Shown here: piece by piece, positions 45,013 through 53,953 of the stretch | Position numbering within the stretch: the stretch's first letter is position 1 | How the letters are laid out: each line of letters begins with the position of its first letter | Assembly: GCA_015067495.1 (NCBI GenBank) | Contig: SVMI01000001.1 | Location: 310,001 to 374,000, forward strand | Length of the DNA: 64,000 nucleotides | Direction: 5' to 3' | Source: Oscillospiraceae bacterium | Lineage (GTDB): Bacteria > Bacillota > Clostridia > Oscillospirales > Oscillospiraceae | The notes under the pieces: model-generated | Told to the model about the DNA's origin: nothing | The model's database searches: none | The model's input: only the letters and a program-made list of their open reading frames with translations | Made by a program: the position numbers and the translations under genes

Positions 45013-45041
45013 ATTGTAGCATGAATGAAAGGAGATTGCAA
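45013..45041 (-). promoter_or_regulatory. Promoter of the GH106-like gene
   Basis: On the minus strand TTGCAA (45041-45036) and TACAAT (45018-45013) have 17-nt spacing. Confidence 0.7.
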
Positions 45042-45096
45042 TCTGTAAGGCAGCTGCAAAAAGTACGAAAATGTAAAAAAATAAAACGTTTTTGTA

Positions 45097-45125
45097 TTGT
45101 TATCTGAAAATCTGCATGTTATAAT
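45097..45125 (+). promoter_or_regulatory. Promoter of the GH109-like gene
   Basis: TTGTTA at 45097-45102 and TATAAT at 45120-45125 have 17-nt spacing; back-to-back with the GH106-like promoter. Confidence 0.75.
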
Positions 45126-45158
45126 GACGGCACATCAGAGAAGATGGAGGTAGTGATC

Positions 45159-46427
45159 ATGGGTAAGATCGTAAAGCTTGGATTCGTCGGCTTGGGCAAG
45201 CGAACAGAAACGCTGCTGGCAACACTCGTGCATATTGCTGATGTGGAGGTCGTGGCAATCTGTGACTTCAGACAGGAGCGTATTGAGCTTGTTCAGAATA
45301 TTCTGCAGAAGCAGGGAAAGCCGCAGCCCAAGGCATTTACCGATTATCACGAAATGCTGAAGCTGGAGGAGCTGGAGGCAGTTCTCATTCCTACATCATG
45401 GAACTCCCATCTGAGCATTGCGAAAGACTGCATGGAGGCGGGCAAGTACGTGGGCATCGAGGTGGGCGGCGCGTCCTCAGTGGACGAGCTGTGGCAGCTG
45501 GTTCATGCCTATGAGCGCACCATGACCCCCTGTATGATGCTGGAGAACTGCTGCTACGGGCGCAATGAGCTGTTGGTGCTGAATCTGGTTCGTAAGGGTC
45601 TGTTCGGTGAGCTGATTTACTGCGAGGGCGGCTATGAGCATTGCCTGCGTGAGCGTCTGGCGGATCTTGACAGCTACGAAGAACGTGTGATCCACAATCT
45701 GCACCGTAACGGCGATCTGTATCCGACGCATGAGCTGGGTCCCGTGTCCAAGATTTTGGGCATCAACCGGGGCAACCGCTTTGTTTCTCTGACTTCCACT
45801 GCCACCAAGGCGCGCTCCGTGCGCAATTACCGCCGGGAATTGGCGGAAAAGGGTGAAAATGTGGATCCGTGGGTGGAATACAACGAAGGAGATGTCATCA
45901 CTACAGTGATCAGGTGTGCCAACGGCGAGGTCATCACCCTGACACACAGCATCAGCCTGCCCCGCCCCTACAGCCGCAACGGTCGCGTGCAGGGCACAAA
46001 GGGTATCTGGCTGGAGGATGCCAACGGCATTTACATTGACGGTATATCCAAGGAAGAAACGCTGATCGATGTAGCGGGCAATCCTTACACGGAGCATCGT
46101 TGGGATCGGGTAGAGGACTACTACGAGGAGTACGACCATCCTATCTGGAAGGAATGGAAGGATCACATGGTCGGCGGTCACGGCGGCATGGATGCGCTGG
46201 CACTGCAGGCATTTCTGGATGCGGTACGCAAGGGTGTCAACACTCCCATCGACGTGTATGACGTGGCGGCATGGATGGCGGTCACCTGCCTTTCTGAGCA
46301 GTCCATCGCCATCGGCAGCGCACCCGTTCCCTTCCCGGATTTCACCAACGGAAAGTGGATCGACCGCGAGCCTGCGCCCAAGACCCGCTGGGCGTTGGAT
46401 CAGATCTACGAAGAGTGCTTTGAATAA
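45159..46427 (+). CDS. Gfo/Idh/MocA protein, GH109-like
   Basis: ATG at 45159, 8 nt after GGAGG, is preferred to one at 45144. The 422-residue protein has an N-terminal Rossmann domain (GFVGLGKRTETLL) and the GH109-type motif GDLYPTHELGPV with NRGNRF after it. In GH109 enzymes NAD+ stays bound and an oxidation-elimination-reduction cycle cleaves a glycosidic bond. CEGGYEHCLRERL matches the region before that motif. Its partner is the divergent GH106-like gene. It may instead be a plain dehydrogenase. Confidence 0.75.
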   Translation: MGKIVKLGFVGLGKRTETLLATLVHIADVEVVAICDFRQERIELVQNILQKQGKPQPKAFTDYHEMLKLEELEAVLIPTSWNSHLSIAKDCMEAGKYVGIEVGGASSVDELWQLVHAYERTMTPCMMLENCCYGRNELLVLNLVRKGLFGELIYCEGGYEHCLRERLADLDSYEERVIHNLHRNGDLYPTHELGPVSKILGINRGNRFVSLTSTATKARSVRNYRRELAEKGENVDPWVEYNEGDVITTVIRCANGEVITLTHSISLPRPYSRNGRVQGTKGIWLEDANGIYIDGISKEETLIDVAGNPYTEHRWDRVEDYYEEYDHPIWKEWKDHMVGGHGGMDALALQAFLDAVRKGVNTPIDVYDVAAWMAVTCLSEQSIAIGSAPVPFPDFTNGKWIDREPAPKTRWALDQIYEECFE

Positions 46428-46431
46428 TATG

Positions 46432-46461
46432 AAAAGCGGACTGCAGCTGCAGTCCGCTTTT
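46432..46461. terminator. Bidirectional terminator
   Basis: The perfect 15-bp palindrome AAAAGCGGACTGCAG/CTGCAGTCCGCTTTT runs on into further T residues; convergent genes on both sides. Confidence 0.88.
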
Positions 46462-46462
46462 T

Positions 46463-47122
46463 TTAGTTCAACTTGGTGACGATCTTGGGGATGCGGGCGA
46501 TCAGCAGGCTGACCACGGCGGTGAAGATCATCTCAGGCAGCATATACATGGCATTGTAGACAAGGCTGTAGACAAAGCCCAGCATGCCGGGGCTGAGGGT
46601 GGAGAGGATCGCATCGCCCAGCGCGGGGAAGGGGAAATCCTCGTGGGTGAAGAACCACTCGGCATAGCCGGAAAACAGAATGTAGCCGGAAGCCACATGC
46701 GCCAGATACCGCGCGCCCAGTGCCACCAGAGAGCCTGCCATCAGGGCGACACCCGGCTTTTGGATGCGGTCACGGAATACACCGCCAAGACCCAGCATCG
46801 TATATGCAACCACATAGTCAAGCAAACACATCAGCAGGGCGTTGACGATCAGCACACCGTCACCAAAATAACCCGGCTGGAAGGCTGCCATCAGGGTTTT
46901 GGTGCCGATCGCCATCTCAATGAGGGCATAGGCAGCAGCGGACACGAAGCCCCACTTAACGCCGTGGCGGTAGGAGATCAGCACCACCGGCAGCATACTG
47001 ACGATGGTGATCTGTCCGCCAAAGGGAAACTCGGGGATGAACAGCTTGCTGATCAGCTCCAGAACAACGGCGAGAGCCAGCAGCATCGCGCTTTCTGTCA
47101 AGCGCTTGGTTTTGTTTGTCAT
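46463..47122 (-). CDS. thiT: ECF transporter S component for thiamine (ThiT-like)
   Basis: The start at 47122 follows GGAGG. The 219-residue protein has six hydrophobic segments and the ECF S-component features: LTESAMLLALAVVLELISK at the start (AxxxA helix face), later SGYILFSGYAEWF. A TPP riboswitch and terminator control it, so the substrate is thiamine or a precursor. It would need an EcfAAT energising module from elsewhere. Serves the salvage route completed by the thiN kinase at 11978. Confidence 0.88.
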   Translation of the reverse strand: MTNKTKRLTESAMLLALAVVLELISKLFIPEFPFGGQITIVSMLPVVLISYRHGVKWGFVSAAAYALIEMAIGTKTLMAAFQPGYFGDGVLIVNALLMCLLDYVVAYTMLGLGGVFRDRIQKPGVALMAGSLVALGARYLAHVASGYILFSGYAEWFFTHEDFPFPALGDAILSTLSPGMLGFVYSLVYNAMYMLPEMIFTAVVSLLIARIPKIVTKLN

Positions 47123-47134
47123 GAGAATACCTCC

Positions 47135-47185
47135 AAAAATAAAGAATACCGCATTGCAAACCCGTCCAAGGTGCAATGCGGTATT
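47135..47185 (-). terminator. Riboswitch-controlled terminator ahead of thiT
   Basis: On the minus strand the 14-bp stem AATACCGCATTGCA/TGCAATGCGGTATT is followed by CTTTATTTTT, 13 nt before thiT. It should form when TPP is bound. Confidence 0.85.
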
Positions 47186-47203
47186 TTGGTACCTCATATA
47201 TGC

Positions 47204-47296
47204 ATCTTTCCCTCCGACGGTATTAGCCGTATCAGGTTCACGGGTCAGGACGCATCAGTCCTATCTCAGCCGGCTGCTGCCGGCACCCCGAAGATT
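47204..47296 (-). promoter_or_regulatory. TPP riboswitch (THI box) of thiT
   Basis: On the minus strand: P1 ATCTTC/AAAGAT, GGGGTGCC, the conserved CTGAGAT, ACCCGTGAACCTGAT, and GGCTAATACCGTCGGAGGGA. All conserved parts of the THI box are present in order. Confidence 0.97.
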
Positions 47297-47319
47297 GATT
47301 TGTTTTGCGGTTCGTGATT

Positions 47320-47347
47320 ATTATAGCGCAAAAAGGCGAAATGTCAA
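47320..47347 (-). promoter_or_regulatory. Promoter of thiT
   Basis: On the minus strand TTGACA (47347-47342) and TATAAT (47325-47320) have 16-nt spacing; the -35 overlaps the end of the hit gene. Confidence 0.75.
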
Positions 47348-47682
47348 GCCATTTCCAGAGAAAGTGCCTTGCCGCCGAGGATGTGGAAGTGCAGGTGATG
47401 CACGGTCTGACCGGCGTCCGCGCCGCAGTTGCTGACCACGCGGTAGCCGTTTTCCAGCTTTTCCGCTGCCGCGATGGTGGGGATGGTCTCAAAAATATGG
47501 GCGACAACAGCACTGTTTTCGGCGGTGATGCCGTCAACCGACGGGATGTGGCTCTTGGGAATGACCAGAATATGGGTGGGTGCCTGGGGGTTGATATCCC
47601 GGAAGGCGAGGATCAGATCGTCCTCGTAGACCTTGGTGGAGGGGATCTCACCGGCGATGATTTTACAGAACAGGCAATTCAT
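47344..47682 (-). CDS. HIT-family nucleotide hydrolase
   Basis: The start at 47682 follows AAAGGAGG. The 112-residue histidine-triad protein has CLFCKIIAGEIP at the start and the triad HHLHFHILGG (HxHxH) near the end. HIT proteins of this HinT type cleave adenosine phosphoramidates. Monocistronic upstream of thiT. Confidence 0.93.
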   Translation of the reverse strand: MNCLFCKIIAGEIPSTKVYEDDLILAFRDINPQAPTHILVIPKSHIPSVDGITAENSAVVAHIFETIPTIAAAEKLENGYRVVSNCGADAGQTVHHLHFHILGGKALSLEMA

Positions 47683-47707
47683 AGTTTGTCCTCCTTTGTT
47701 TTTTGCT

Positions 47708-47736
47708 ATTGTAGCACAGATTTTGCGCCCTTGCAA
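47708..47736 (-). promoter_or_regulatory. Promoter of the HIT gene
   Basis: On the minus strand TTGCAA (47736-47731) and TACAAT (47713-47708) have 17-nt spacing. Confidence 0.65.
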
Positions 47737-47834
47737 CGGCTTGCGAAAATTTTCGGCAGCCGCGCCTGCTTTCGATGGGTTTCCCCTGCGGCAGTGCGTA
47801 CAATGGTCTTACTTTATCACAAGGGGGAAGGGTC

Positions 47835-48617
47835 ATGCAATGTCAGAAGCTGAAAACCTACATGGAGACCGGGAGGGTGGTGTTTCTGCCTGCCCGGGCG
47901 ATCCGTCCCAATCCGGCGCAGCCACGGCGGATCTTCGCGGCGGATGCGCTGCAGGAGCTGGCGGACTCCATCCGGCAGCACGGGATCTTGCAGCCGCTGT
48001 CTGTGCGGCGGATGGGAACGACTTACGAGCTGATCGCGGGAGAGCGTCGGCTGCGCGCCGGGATCATGGCGGGACTTACAGAGATCCCCTGCATCGTGAT
48101 GAACATGAATGAGCAGGAGTCGACCATCACCGCCATGATCGAAAATCTGCAGCGGCAGGATCTGGATTTCATTGAGGAAGCCATGGGCATCGCAAATCTT
48201 ATGGAAAAATGCGGCATGAGTCAGGAGCAGGCGGCAAAGCTGCTGGGGAAAAGTCAGAGTGCCATCGCCAACAAGCTGCGCATTTTGCGCCACTCCATGC
48301 CCGTTCTGGAGGCACTGCGGGAGGGCAATCTGACGGAGCGACATGCCCGCGCCCTGCTGAAGCTGACGGATGAGCGGGAAAAGCTGCGCGCCATCGCGGA
48401 GATGGTGCGGCTCAATATGAGTGTTGCCCGGGCGGAAAAGTACATAGAGGCACTGTGCGCCGGTCATGAGGAGCGTTCACGCAGGGTCAACGTGGGGTCG
48501 TTTTTGAATTATCTCAGCCAATCTCTGCAGAAGATCCAGCTGTCGGGGATTGCCGCCGTCTCGGAACGTCGGGAGACGGAGGATCAGATTGTGCTGACCA
48601 TTACGATACCAAAGTAA
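47835..48617 (+). CDS. ParB/Spo0J/Noc-family protein without a parA partner
   Basis: ATG at 47835 follows GGGGGAAGG. The 260-residue protein has the ParB nuclease-like CTP domain with IRPNPAQPRR and IAGERRLRAGIMAG, then an HTH with MSQEQAAKLLGKSQSAIANK and LTERHARALLKL. It binds a specific DNA site and loads onto DNA as a clamp; Noc-type members block division over the nucleoid. Usually parA/soj is adjacent; here none is. Function as Noc is therefore possible. Confidence 0.85.
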   Translation: MQCQKLKTYMETGRVVFLPARAIRPNPAQPRRIFAADALQELADSIRQHGILQPLSVRRMGTTYELIAGERRLRAGIMAGLTEIPCIVMNMNEQESTITAMIENLQRQDLDFIEEAMGIANLMEKCGMSQEQAAKLLGKSQSAIANKLRILRHSMPVLEALREGNLTERHARALLKLTDEREKLRAIAEMVRLNMSVARAEKYIEALCAGHEERSRRVNVGSFLNYLSQSLQKIQLSGIAAVSERRETEDQIVLTITIPK

Positions 48618-48628
48618 CATATTTCTAT

Positions 48629-48738
48629 GTCATTGCGAGGAACCCCGCAGGGGTGACGTGGCAATCTCCTGCGGAAAAGCTGCAAAATGTGATGTCGTAC
48701 CGGGAGATCGCCACGGGTCTATCGACCCTCGCGATGAC
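48629..48738. repeat. Interspersed imperfect palindrome (family A, copy 6)
   Basis: GTCATTGCGAGG at one end and CCTCGCGATGAC at the other, with GTGGCAATCTCC and GGAGATCGCCAC inner arms. Confidence 0.85.
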
Positions 48739-48762
48739 AGAGCGATTTGGAAGATTTATCAG

Positions 48763-48800
48763 CTTAACAAATGCTCCCCCTGCGGTGGCAGGGGGAGCAT
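48763..48800 (-). terminator. Terminator of the ABC exporter genes
   Basis: The 13-bp perfect stem ATGCTCCCCCTGC/GCAGGGGGAGCAT is followed on the minus strand by a short T-rich tract. Confidence 0.75.
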
Positions 48801-48806
48801 TGCATA

Positions 48807-50708
48807 TCAGTTGTTCAGCAGCTGTTGCTTGTTGAACTGCAGGGTGTAGAGGTGGTGGTAGCGACCCTTTTGGTGCAGCAGCTCCTGATGGGTGCCCTGC
48901 TCCAGAATCTGACCGTGGGAGAGGACGATGATGTTGTCCGCATGCTGGATGGTGGACAAGCGGTGCGCCACGATCAGCATGGTGCCGATGTTCTTCATCT
49001 TCTCCAGAGAGTCTTGGATGAGGATCTCGGTTTCAGTGTCGATGTTGGCGGTGGCTTCGTCCAGAATCATGACACTGGGCTTGTGGATGATGGTACGGGC
49101 AAAGCTCAAAAGCTGACGCTGACCGGCGGAGAAGTTGTTGCCCCGCTCCCGCACCGGCTCATCAAGTCCCTTTTCCAGCTTCGAGATGAAGCGGTCGGCG
49201 TTGACGTAACGGGCAGCCTCCCAGACCTCCTCGTCGCTGACACCCTCCTTGCGCAGCAGGATGTTGCTGCGGATGTCGCCGGAGAAGAGGAATACGTCCT
49301 GCAGCATCTGACCGAAGTGGCGGCGCAGGGAAGCGATCTTGATCCTTCGGATGTCGATGCCGTCGATCAGGATCTGACCCTTCTGAATGTCGTAGTTGCG
49401 GCAGATGAGGGAGAGGATCGTGGTCTTGCCGGAGCCGGTGGAACCGACGAAGGCGACGGTCTGCTTCGGCTCGATGCGGAAGGAAACACCCTTCAGCACC
49501 CATTCGTCAGGCTTGTAGGCGAACCAGACATCCTTAAATTCGATCTCGCCCCGGACTTCATCCAGCTCGATGGCGTCTTCTTCGTCCACCACTTCGGGGA
49601 CAATGTCAAGAATGCTGAAGATTTTCTCGGCACCGGCAAAGGATTGCTGCAGCATATCAAACTGCTCCGCAAGTGTCTGGATGGGATTGAAGAAGCGGGT
49701 GATGTACATATAGAAAGCAACCACAACACCGCTGTCGATGAGTTGACACAAAAATTCAGTTTGTTGGATGTAGCCTTTGGCTCCAAAATAGAATAGGCAC
49801 ATCTGGCTGGTGACGTAGAGCATGTAAACCATTGGACGGAAAATGCCGGCGACATACATGCGGTTGAATTTTGCCTTTTTCAGCTTCGCGCTGCGCTTCT
49901 CAAAATCTTCCATCTTGCTGTCCTCACGGTTGAAGATCTGGGTGACCTTCATGCCGGAGAGGTTTTCAGAGAGGAAGGTATTGATGTCGGTGTTGGCGTT
50001 GCTGACCTGACGGTGTGCCCGGCGGGAGAACTGCCGGAAGATCACCGTGAAGAGTATCACGAAGGGGACGAAGCACAGGATCATCAGTGTCAGCGCATAA
50101 TTCAGTAGCAACATGGCACCAAATACACCTATGATAACCATGGAATTCTTCACCAACGTGACCAGAATGTTAGTGAACATGAAAGAAATGCGATTCGGGT
50201 CGTTAGTAACTCGTGTTACCAGTTTGCCGACAGGGATGTTGTTCAGCTGATCATGAGAAAGACTTTCAATGTGGGTGAACACGTCCAGACGGATCTGGGA
50301 GAGGATCTTCTGACCGATTTTCTGTAGTATCATTGCTTGAATGTAAGTGCAAATTAGAGAAACAATTAAAATTCCTACGTAGATGCCAACGTAGACATAC
50401 AGTTGTTTCAGCTCAAATTCAGTTTTGAAAAGATCCTGAATGTCTTTGATAATCAGAGGAGAAAGAATATCATATACGATGGAAAACAGCATGATGAAAA
50501 AGATGACAATGAAACTTTTCCAATAGGGCTTTGCGTAGTGCAATAAACGGCGAATGATTTTGCTGTCTGCCATTTTTCGATCATTATCATCGTATATATC
50601 TTTTCTTTTTCTAATCGCAATCCATGCAATTAAAAATGCAATGGTAAAAGCGCCGATAACAGCAAAGGCAATCACAAGAGGAAGATAATCATGGATAAAG
50701 TCACGCAT
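48807..50708 (-). CDS. ABC exporter half-transporter with canonical ATPase site
   Basis: The start at 50708 follows GGAAGGAGG. The 633-residue protein has an N-terminal extra hydrophobic segment, the six-helix exporter domain (about 70-370), and a nucleotide-binding domain: Walker A GSTGSGKTT, signature FSAGQRQ, Walker B VMILDEATANID with the catalytic Glu. It overlaps its partner gene by 8 nt. With the partner it should form a heterodimeric multidrug-type exporter. Confidence 0.92.
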   Translation of the reverse strand: MRDFIHDYLPLVIAFAVIGAFTIAFLIAWIAIRKRKDIYDDNDRKMADSKIIRRLLHYAKPYWKSFIVIFFIMLFSIVYDILSPLIIKDIQDLFKTEFELKQLYVYVGIYVGILIVSLICTYIQAMILQKIGQKILSQIRLDVFTHIESLSHDQLNNIPVGKLVTRVTNDPNRISFMFTNILVTLVKNSMVIIGVFGAMLLLNYALTLMILCFVPFVILFTVIFRQFSRRAHRQVSNANTDINTFLSENLSGMKVTQIFNREDSKMEDFEKRSAKLKKAKFNRMYVAGIFRPMVYMLYVTSQMCLFYFGAKGYIQQTEFLCQLIDSGVVVAFYMYITRFFNPIQTLAEQFDMLQQSFAGAEKIFSILDIVPEVVDEEDAIELDEVRGEIEFKDVWFAYKPDEWVLKGVSFRIEPKQTVAFVGSTGSGKTTILSLICRNYDIQKGQILIDGIDIRRIKIASLRRHFGQMLQDVFLFSGDIRSNILLRKEGVSDEEVWEAARYVNADRFISKLEKGLDEPVRERGNNFSAGQRQLLSFARTIIHKPSVMILDEATANIDTETEILIQDSLEKMKNIGTMLIVAHRLSTIQHADNIIVLSHGQILEQGTHQELLHQKGRYHHLYTLQFNKQQLLNN

Positions 50709-52482
50709 CGTGATTACCTCCTTCCTCCTCAAGACGCTGCAGGTCTACCATTTTGCGGTATTCGGCGCAGTTTTCGTATAGCTCTGCGTGGGTGCCGACG
50801 GCGGCAAGGCAGCCGTCATCGATAAAGAGGATCTTGTCCATGCTTTCGATGGTGGAAATGCGGTGGGCGATCAGGATCGTGGTCTTGCCCGCGCGGGTGC
50901 GGCGCAGATTTTCAAGAATTGCCCGCTCGGTCTTGGTATCAACAGCGGAGACGCTGTCGTCCAAGATCAGGATGGGGGCGTTCTTCATCAGTGCCCGGGC
51001 AATGGAGATACGCTGCTTCTGACCGCCGGAGACGGTCACGCCACGTTCGCCCAGAACGGTGGCATAGCCGAACTGAAATTCGGAGATGTTTTCGTGTACG
51101 TCGGCGAGCTTTGCCGCTTCCGTGACAGCTTCCTCGTCATGCTCGTCCACACCGAAGGCGATATTGTTGCCAATGGTGTCGGAGAAGAGGAAGTTGTCCT
51201 GCGGCACATAGGCGCAGCCATCGCGCAGGGAACGGATGGAGATGTCATTGACATCGTGACCGTCGATGAACAGCATCCCGTCGCCTACGTTGTAGGTGCG
51301 CAGGATCAGATCCACAAGGGTGGTCTTGCCGGAGCCGGTTCTGCCTACGAGACCCACATTTTCACCGGCGGTGATGGTGAAGCTGACATCCTTCAGAACG
51401 TCGAATTCACCGTCGGGGTAGCGGAAGGTGAGACCCCGGAACTCGATGTCGCCGCGGATGGAGTCCAGTGTCTGCACGCCGTCCCGATCCTTGACGTTGA
51501 TGGGGGCATCCAAAAGCTCGCTGATGCGGTTGAGGGATGCCTTGCCCCGGGAAGTCATTTCGATCAGCTCGGAGATCGCCATGATGGGCCAGATGATGGC
51601 ATTGAAATAACCGATGAATTCCAGTAGCTGACCGACCGTGAAGACCTCGCAGTAAACCAGATAGCCGCCGTAGCCCAAGATGATGCAGATGACGCTTTCG
51701 ACGAACAGAGTCACCAGAACGCGGAAAAGAACAGCGGTCTTGGTGTGGGAGATGTTGGTCTGCTCATTTTCCACATTGAGCTTCTTGAATGCCCAAAGCT
51801 CCTTGGCTTCCTTGACGAATGCCTTGATCACGGCAATGCCGGAGAAGCTCTCCTGAGAGAAATCGCTGAGCTTGGAGAATGCCTCCTGACGGAGTCTCCA
51901 TTTGGTTCGCATTCTCTGACCGACGATGGTGGCGGATACCAACAGGAAGAGCATGGGGATCAGGGAAAGACCTGTCAGCAGCGCGTTCATCTGCCACATG
52001 TCAATGATCGCCAGTGTACCCAGCATCAATGCGTCGAACAGCTGCATGATGCCCCAGCTGAAGCACTCGTTCACCGTGTCCATGTCGTTGGTAAACAGGC
52101 TCATCAGGTCACCGACCTTGTTGATCTGATAGTACTCGTGGCTCAGCTCTTTGGCGTGACTGAACATTCTGTTGCGCATATCACATTCCATTTTCGCGGC
52201 AGAGCCGAAGAAGGCGAAGCGCCACAGAAAACGGCAGGTGACCATTGCCAGAATGATCTTGACCATGGGAAGGCAGATGCGATCCAGCACCAGATCCATG
52301 GTAAAGGGGATCTTTACACCGTTTTCGAGAATGTAGCCGTAGCTCATGCCGTCGATGACCATGGAGTACATCTTGGGGATCTCAAGCTGCAGGACGTCCA
52401 CGATCACAAGCGCGATCAGACCGAGCACCAGCATGGGTGCGTATCGCAGGTAATATCGATTGATATGTTTACCGAATATCAT
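50701..52482 (-). CDS. ABC exporter half-transporter with degenerate ATPase site
   Basis: The start at 52482 follows AAGGAG. The 593-residue protein has the same exporter layout as its partner: six helices, Walker A GRTGSGKTT, signature VSGGQKQR, Walker B ILILDDSVSAVD. The Asp-Asp replaces Asp-Glu, so the catalytic Glu is missing, the state known from BmrC and TM287-type subunits. Heterodimers with one degenerate site are typical of Firmicute drug exporters. Substrate not known. Confidence 0.92.
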   Translation of the reverse strand: MIFGKHINRYYLRYAPMLVLGLIALVIVDVLQLEIPKMYSMVIDGMSYGYILENGVKIPFTMDLVLDRICLPMVKIILAMVTCRFLWRFAFFGSAAKMECDMRNRMFSHAKELSHEYYQINKVGDLMSLFTNDMDTVNECFSWGIMQLFDALMLGTLAIIDMWQMNALLTGLSLIPMLFLLVSATIVGQRMRTKWRLRQEAFSKLSDFSQESFSGIAVIKAFVKEAKELWAFKKLNVENEQTNISHTKTAVLFRVLVTLFVESVICIILGYGGYLVYCEVFTVGQLLEFIGYFNAIIWPIMAISELIEMTSRGKASLNRISELLDAPINVKDRDGVQTLDSIRGDIEFRGLTFRYPDGEFDVLKDVSFTITAGENVGLVGRTGSGKTTLVDLILRTYNVGDGMLFIDGHDVNDISIRSLRDGCAYVPQDNFLFSDTIGNNIAFGVDEHDEEAVTEAAKLADVHENISEFQFGYATVLGERGVTVSGGQKQRISIARALMKNAPILILDDSVSAVDTKTERAILENLRRTRAGKTTILIAHRISTIESMDKILFIDDGCLAAVGTHAELYENCAEYRKMVDLQRLEEEGGNHDA

Positions 52483-52585
52483 ACCGATTCTCCTTAAAAA
52501 CACAAATTTCCGTCATTATAGCACAACTGTTTTTATTTGGCAATCGGTTGGAAGGAAAAAGTTGCGAAAGCAACAATTATTTTTG

Positions 52586-52616
52586 CGAAAAAAGAAGACC
52601 TGCCGGAGCAGGTCTT
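52586..52616 (-). terminator. Terminator of the UMF1-type MFS gene
   Basis: On the minus strand the stem AAGACCTGC/GCAGGTCTT with loop TCCG is followed by CTTTTTTCGC. Confidence 0.8.
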
Positions 52617-52623
52617 TCTTTCG

Positions 52624-53940
52624 TTATTTGTCGTTGAGCTTGTCTTTGAGCTTATCTGTAATGGAGAAGAGGCTGAGCTTGTCTGCGATACAGAAGAGAA
52701 CAAAGCCGATGATGAACAAAACAATTAGGGAGGAGACGGCGAAATTCTGGCTCTGCAGCTGGATGCCGAAAACGGAGAGGGACATACCCACGGTCTTCTC
52801 ATTGATAATGCCGATCAGCAGTCCGCCGAGGAAGGAGGCACCCTTGCCGCAGATGTCCATCAAACCGTAGTAAGAGCCGCTGCGCTCTGCAGGGATGATC
52901 TTGCCCAGATAGGAGCGGCTCAGCGCCTGAATGGCACCCTGGAACATGCCCACCAGCACTGCCAGCAGCCAGAACTGCCACTGGGCAACGAGAAACACAG
53001 CAAAGACTGTGATGCCGGTGTAGCAGAGGATGCAGATTTTAATGAGCAGACCGGGACGAACCTTGGAAGCCAGTCTGCCAAAGAGGATGGCAAAGGGGAA
53101 GGCGACGATCTGGGTCACCAACAGGGCGAGGAGCAGTCCCGTGGTGTCAAGACCGAGGGAGGTGCCGTAGGCAGTTGCCATGTCGATGATGGTGTAGACA
53201 CCGTTGATGAAGAAGAAAAATGCTACCAAATAAAGAATGATCTTGGGATGCTTGAATGCGTGCACCAAGGTTCTGCCCAGCTCTGCAAAGGTTTCGCCGA
53301 CGGCGTTCTTGCGGCGCTCCACATAGGCGGTCTGGCGGTAGTTCTTCAGCAGAGGAAGGCTGCAGACGATCCACCACACGCCGGTCAGCACAAGTGCGAG
53401 GACCATAGCGGTACTGAGGGTGATGCCGATCTTGTCATAGAACAGTACCAGCGCAAGGCAGACAAGGAAGGGAATGCAGGAGCCGATGTAGCCATAGGCA
53501 TAGCCCTTGGAGGAGACATTGTCCATGCGATCTTCGGTGGTGATCTCGGGGAGCATGGAATCGTAGAAGACAATGCTGGAGGAGAAACCGACCTTGGCGA
53601 CGACGAAGAGGGCAAGGAATAACAACCAGCTCTTGGCGATGCCCAAAGCAATACAGCCAACAGCACCCAGTAGCATGGAAACGACGAAGACAGGCTTTTT
53701 GAAGCCCTTCTGATTGGTCAGCGATCCGCAGATGGGTCCGATGATGGCGACCAGCGCGGTGGCGATGGAGCCTGCATATGCCCAGTAGGACAGGTACATC
53801 TCGTTGCTGATGCCGGCACCCGAAGCCAGTCCGTTAAAGAAGATGGGCAGCAGCGTTGCCGCCAGCAGGACGAAGGCGGAGTTGCCGATGTCGTATAAGA
53901 CCCAGCTTTTTTCCAAGGGGGTGAGCTTGAACTTTTTCAT
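52624..53940 (-). CDS. MFS transporter, UMF1-like
   Basis: The start at 53940 follows AGAGGT; an in-frame ATG at 53985 lacks a ribosome site. The 438-residue protein has 11-12 hydrophobic helices. WVLYDIGNSAFVLLAATLLP and GPICGSLTNQKGFKKP resemble the UMF1 (Atg22-like) branch of MFS, whose substrates are uncharacterised. Follows the zinc phospholipase-like gene by 13 nt. Confidence 0.8.
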   Translation of the reverse strand: MKKFKLTPLEKSWVLYDIGNSAFVLLAATLLPIFFNGLASGAGISNEMYLSYWAYAGSIATALVAIIGPICGSLTNQKGFKKPVFVVSMLLGAVGCIALGIAKSWLLFLALFVVAKVGFSSSIVFYDSMLPEITTEDRMDNVSSKGYAYGYIGSCIPFLVCLALVLFYDKIGITLSTAMVLALVLTGVWWIVCSLPLLKNYRQTAYVERRKNAVGETFAELGRTLVHAFKHPKIILYLVAFFFFINGVYTIIDMATAYGTSLGLDTTGLLLALLVTQIVAFPFAILFGRLASKVRPGLLIKICILCYTGITVFAVFLVAQWQFWLLAVLVGMFQGAIQALSRSYLGKIIPAERSGSYYGLMDICGKGASFLGGLLIGIINEKTVGMSLSVFGIQLQSQNFAVSSLIVLFIIGFVLFCIADKLSLFSITDKLKDKLNDK

Positions 53941-53953
53941 GTGAAACCTCTCG

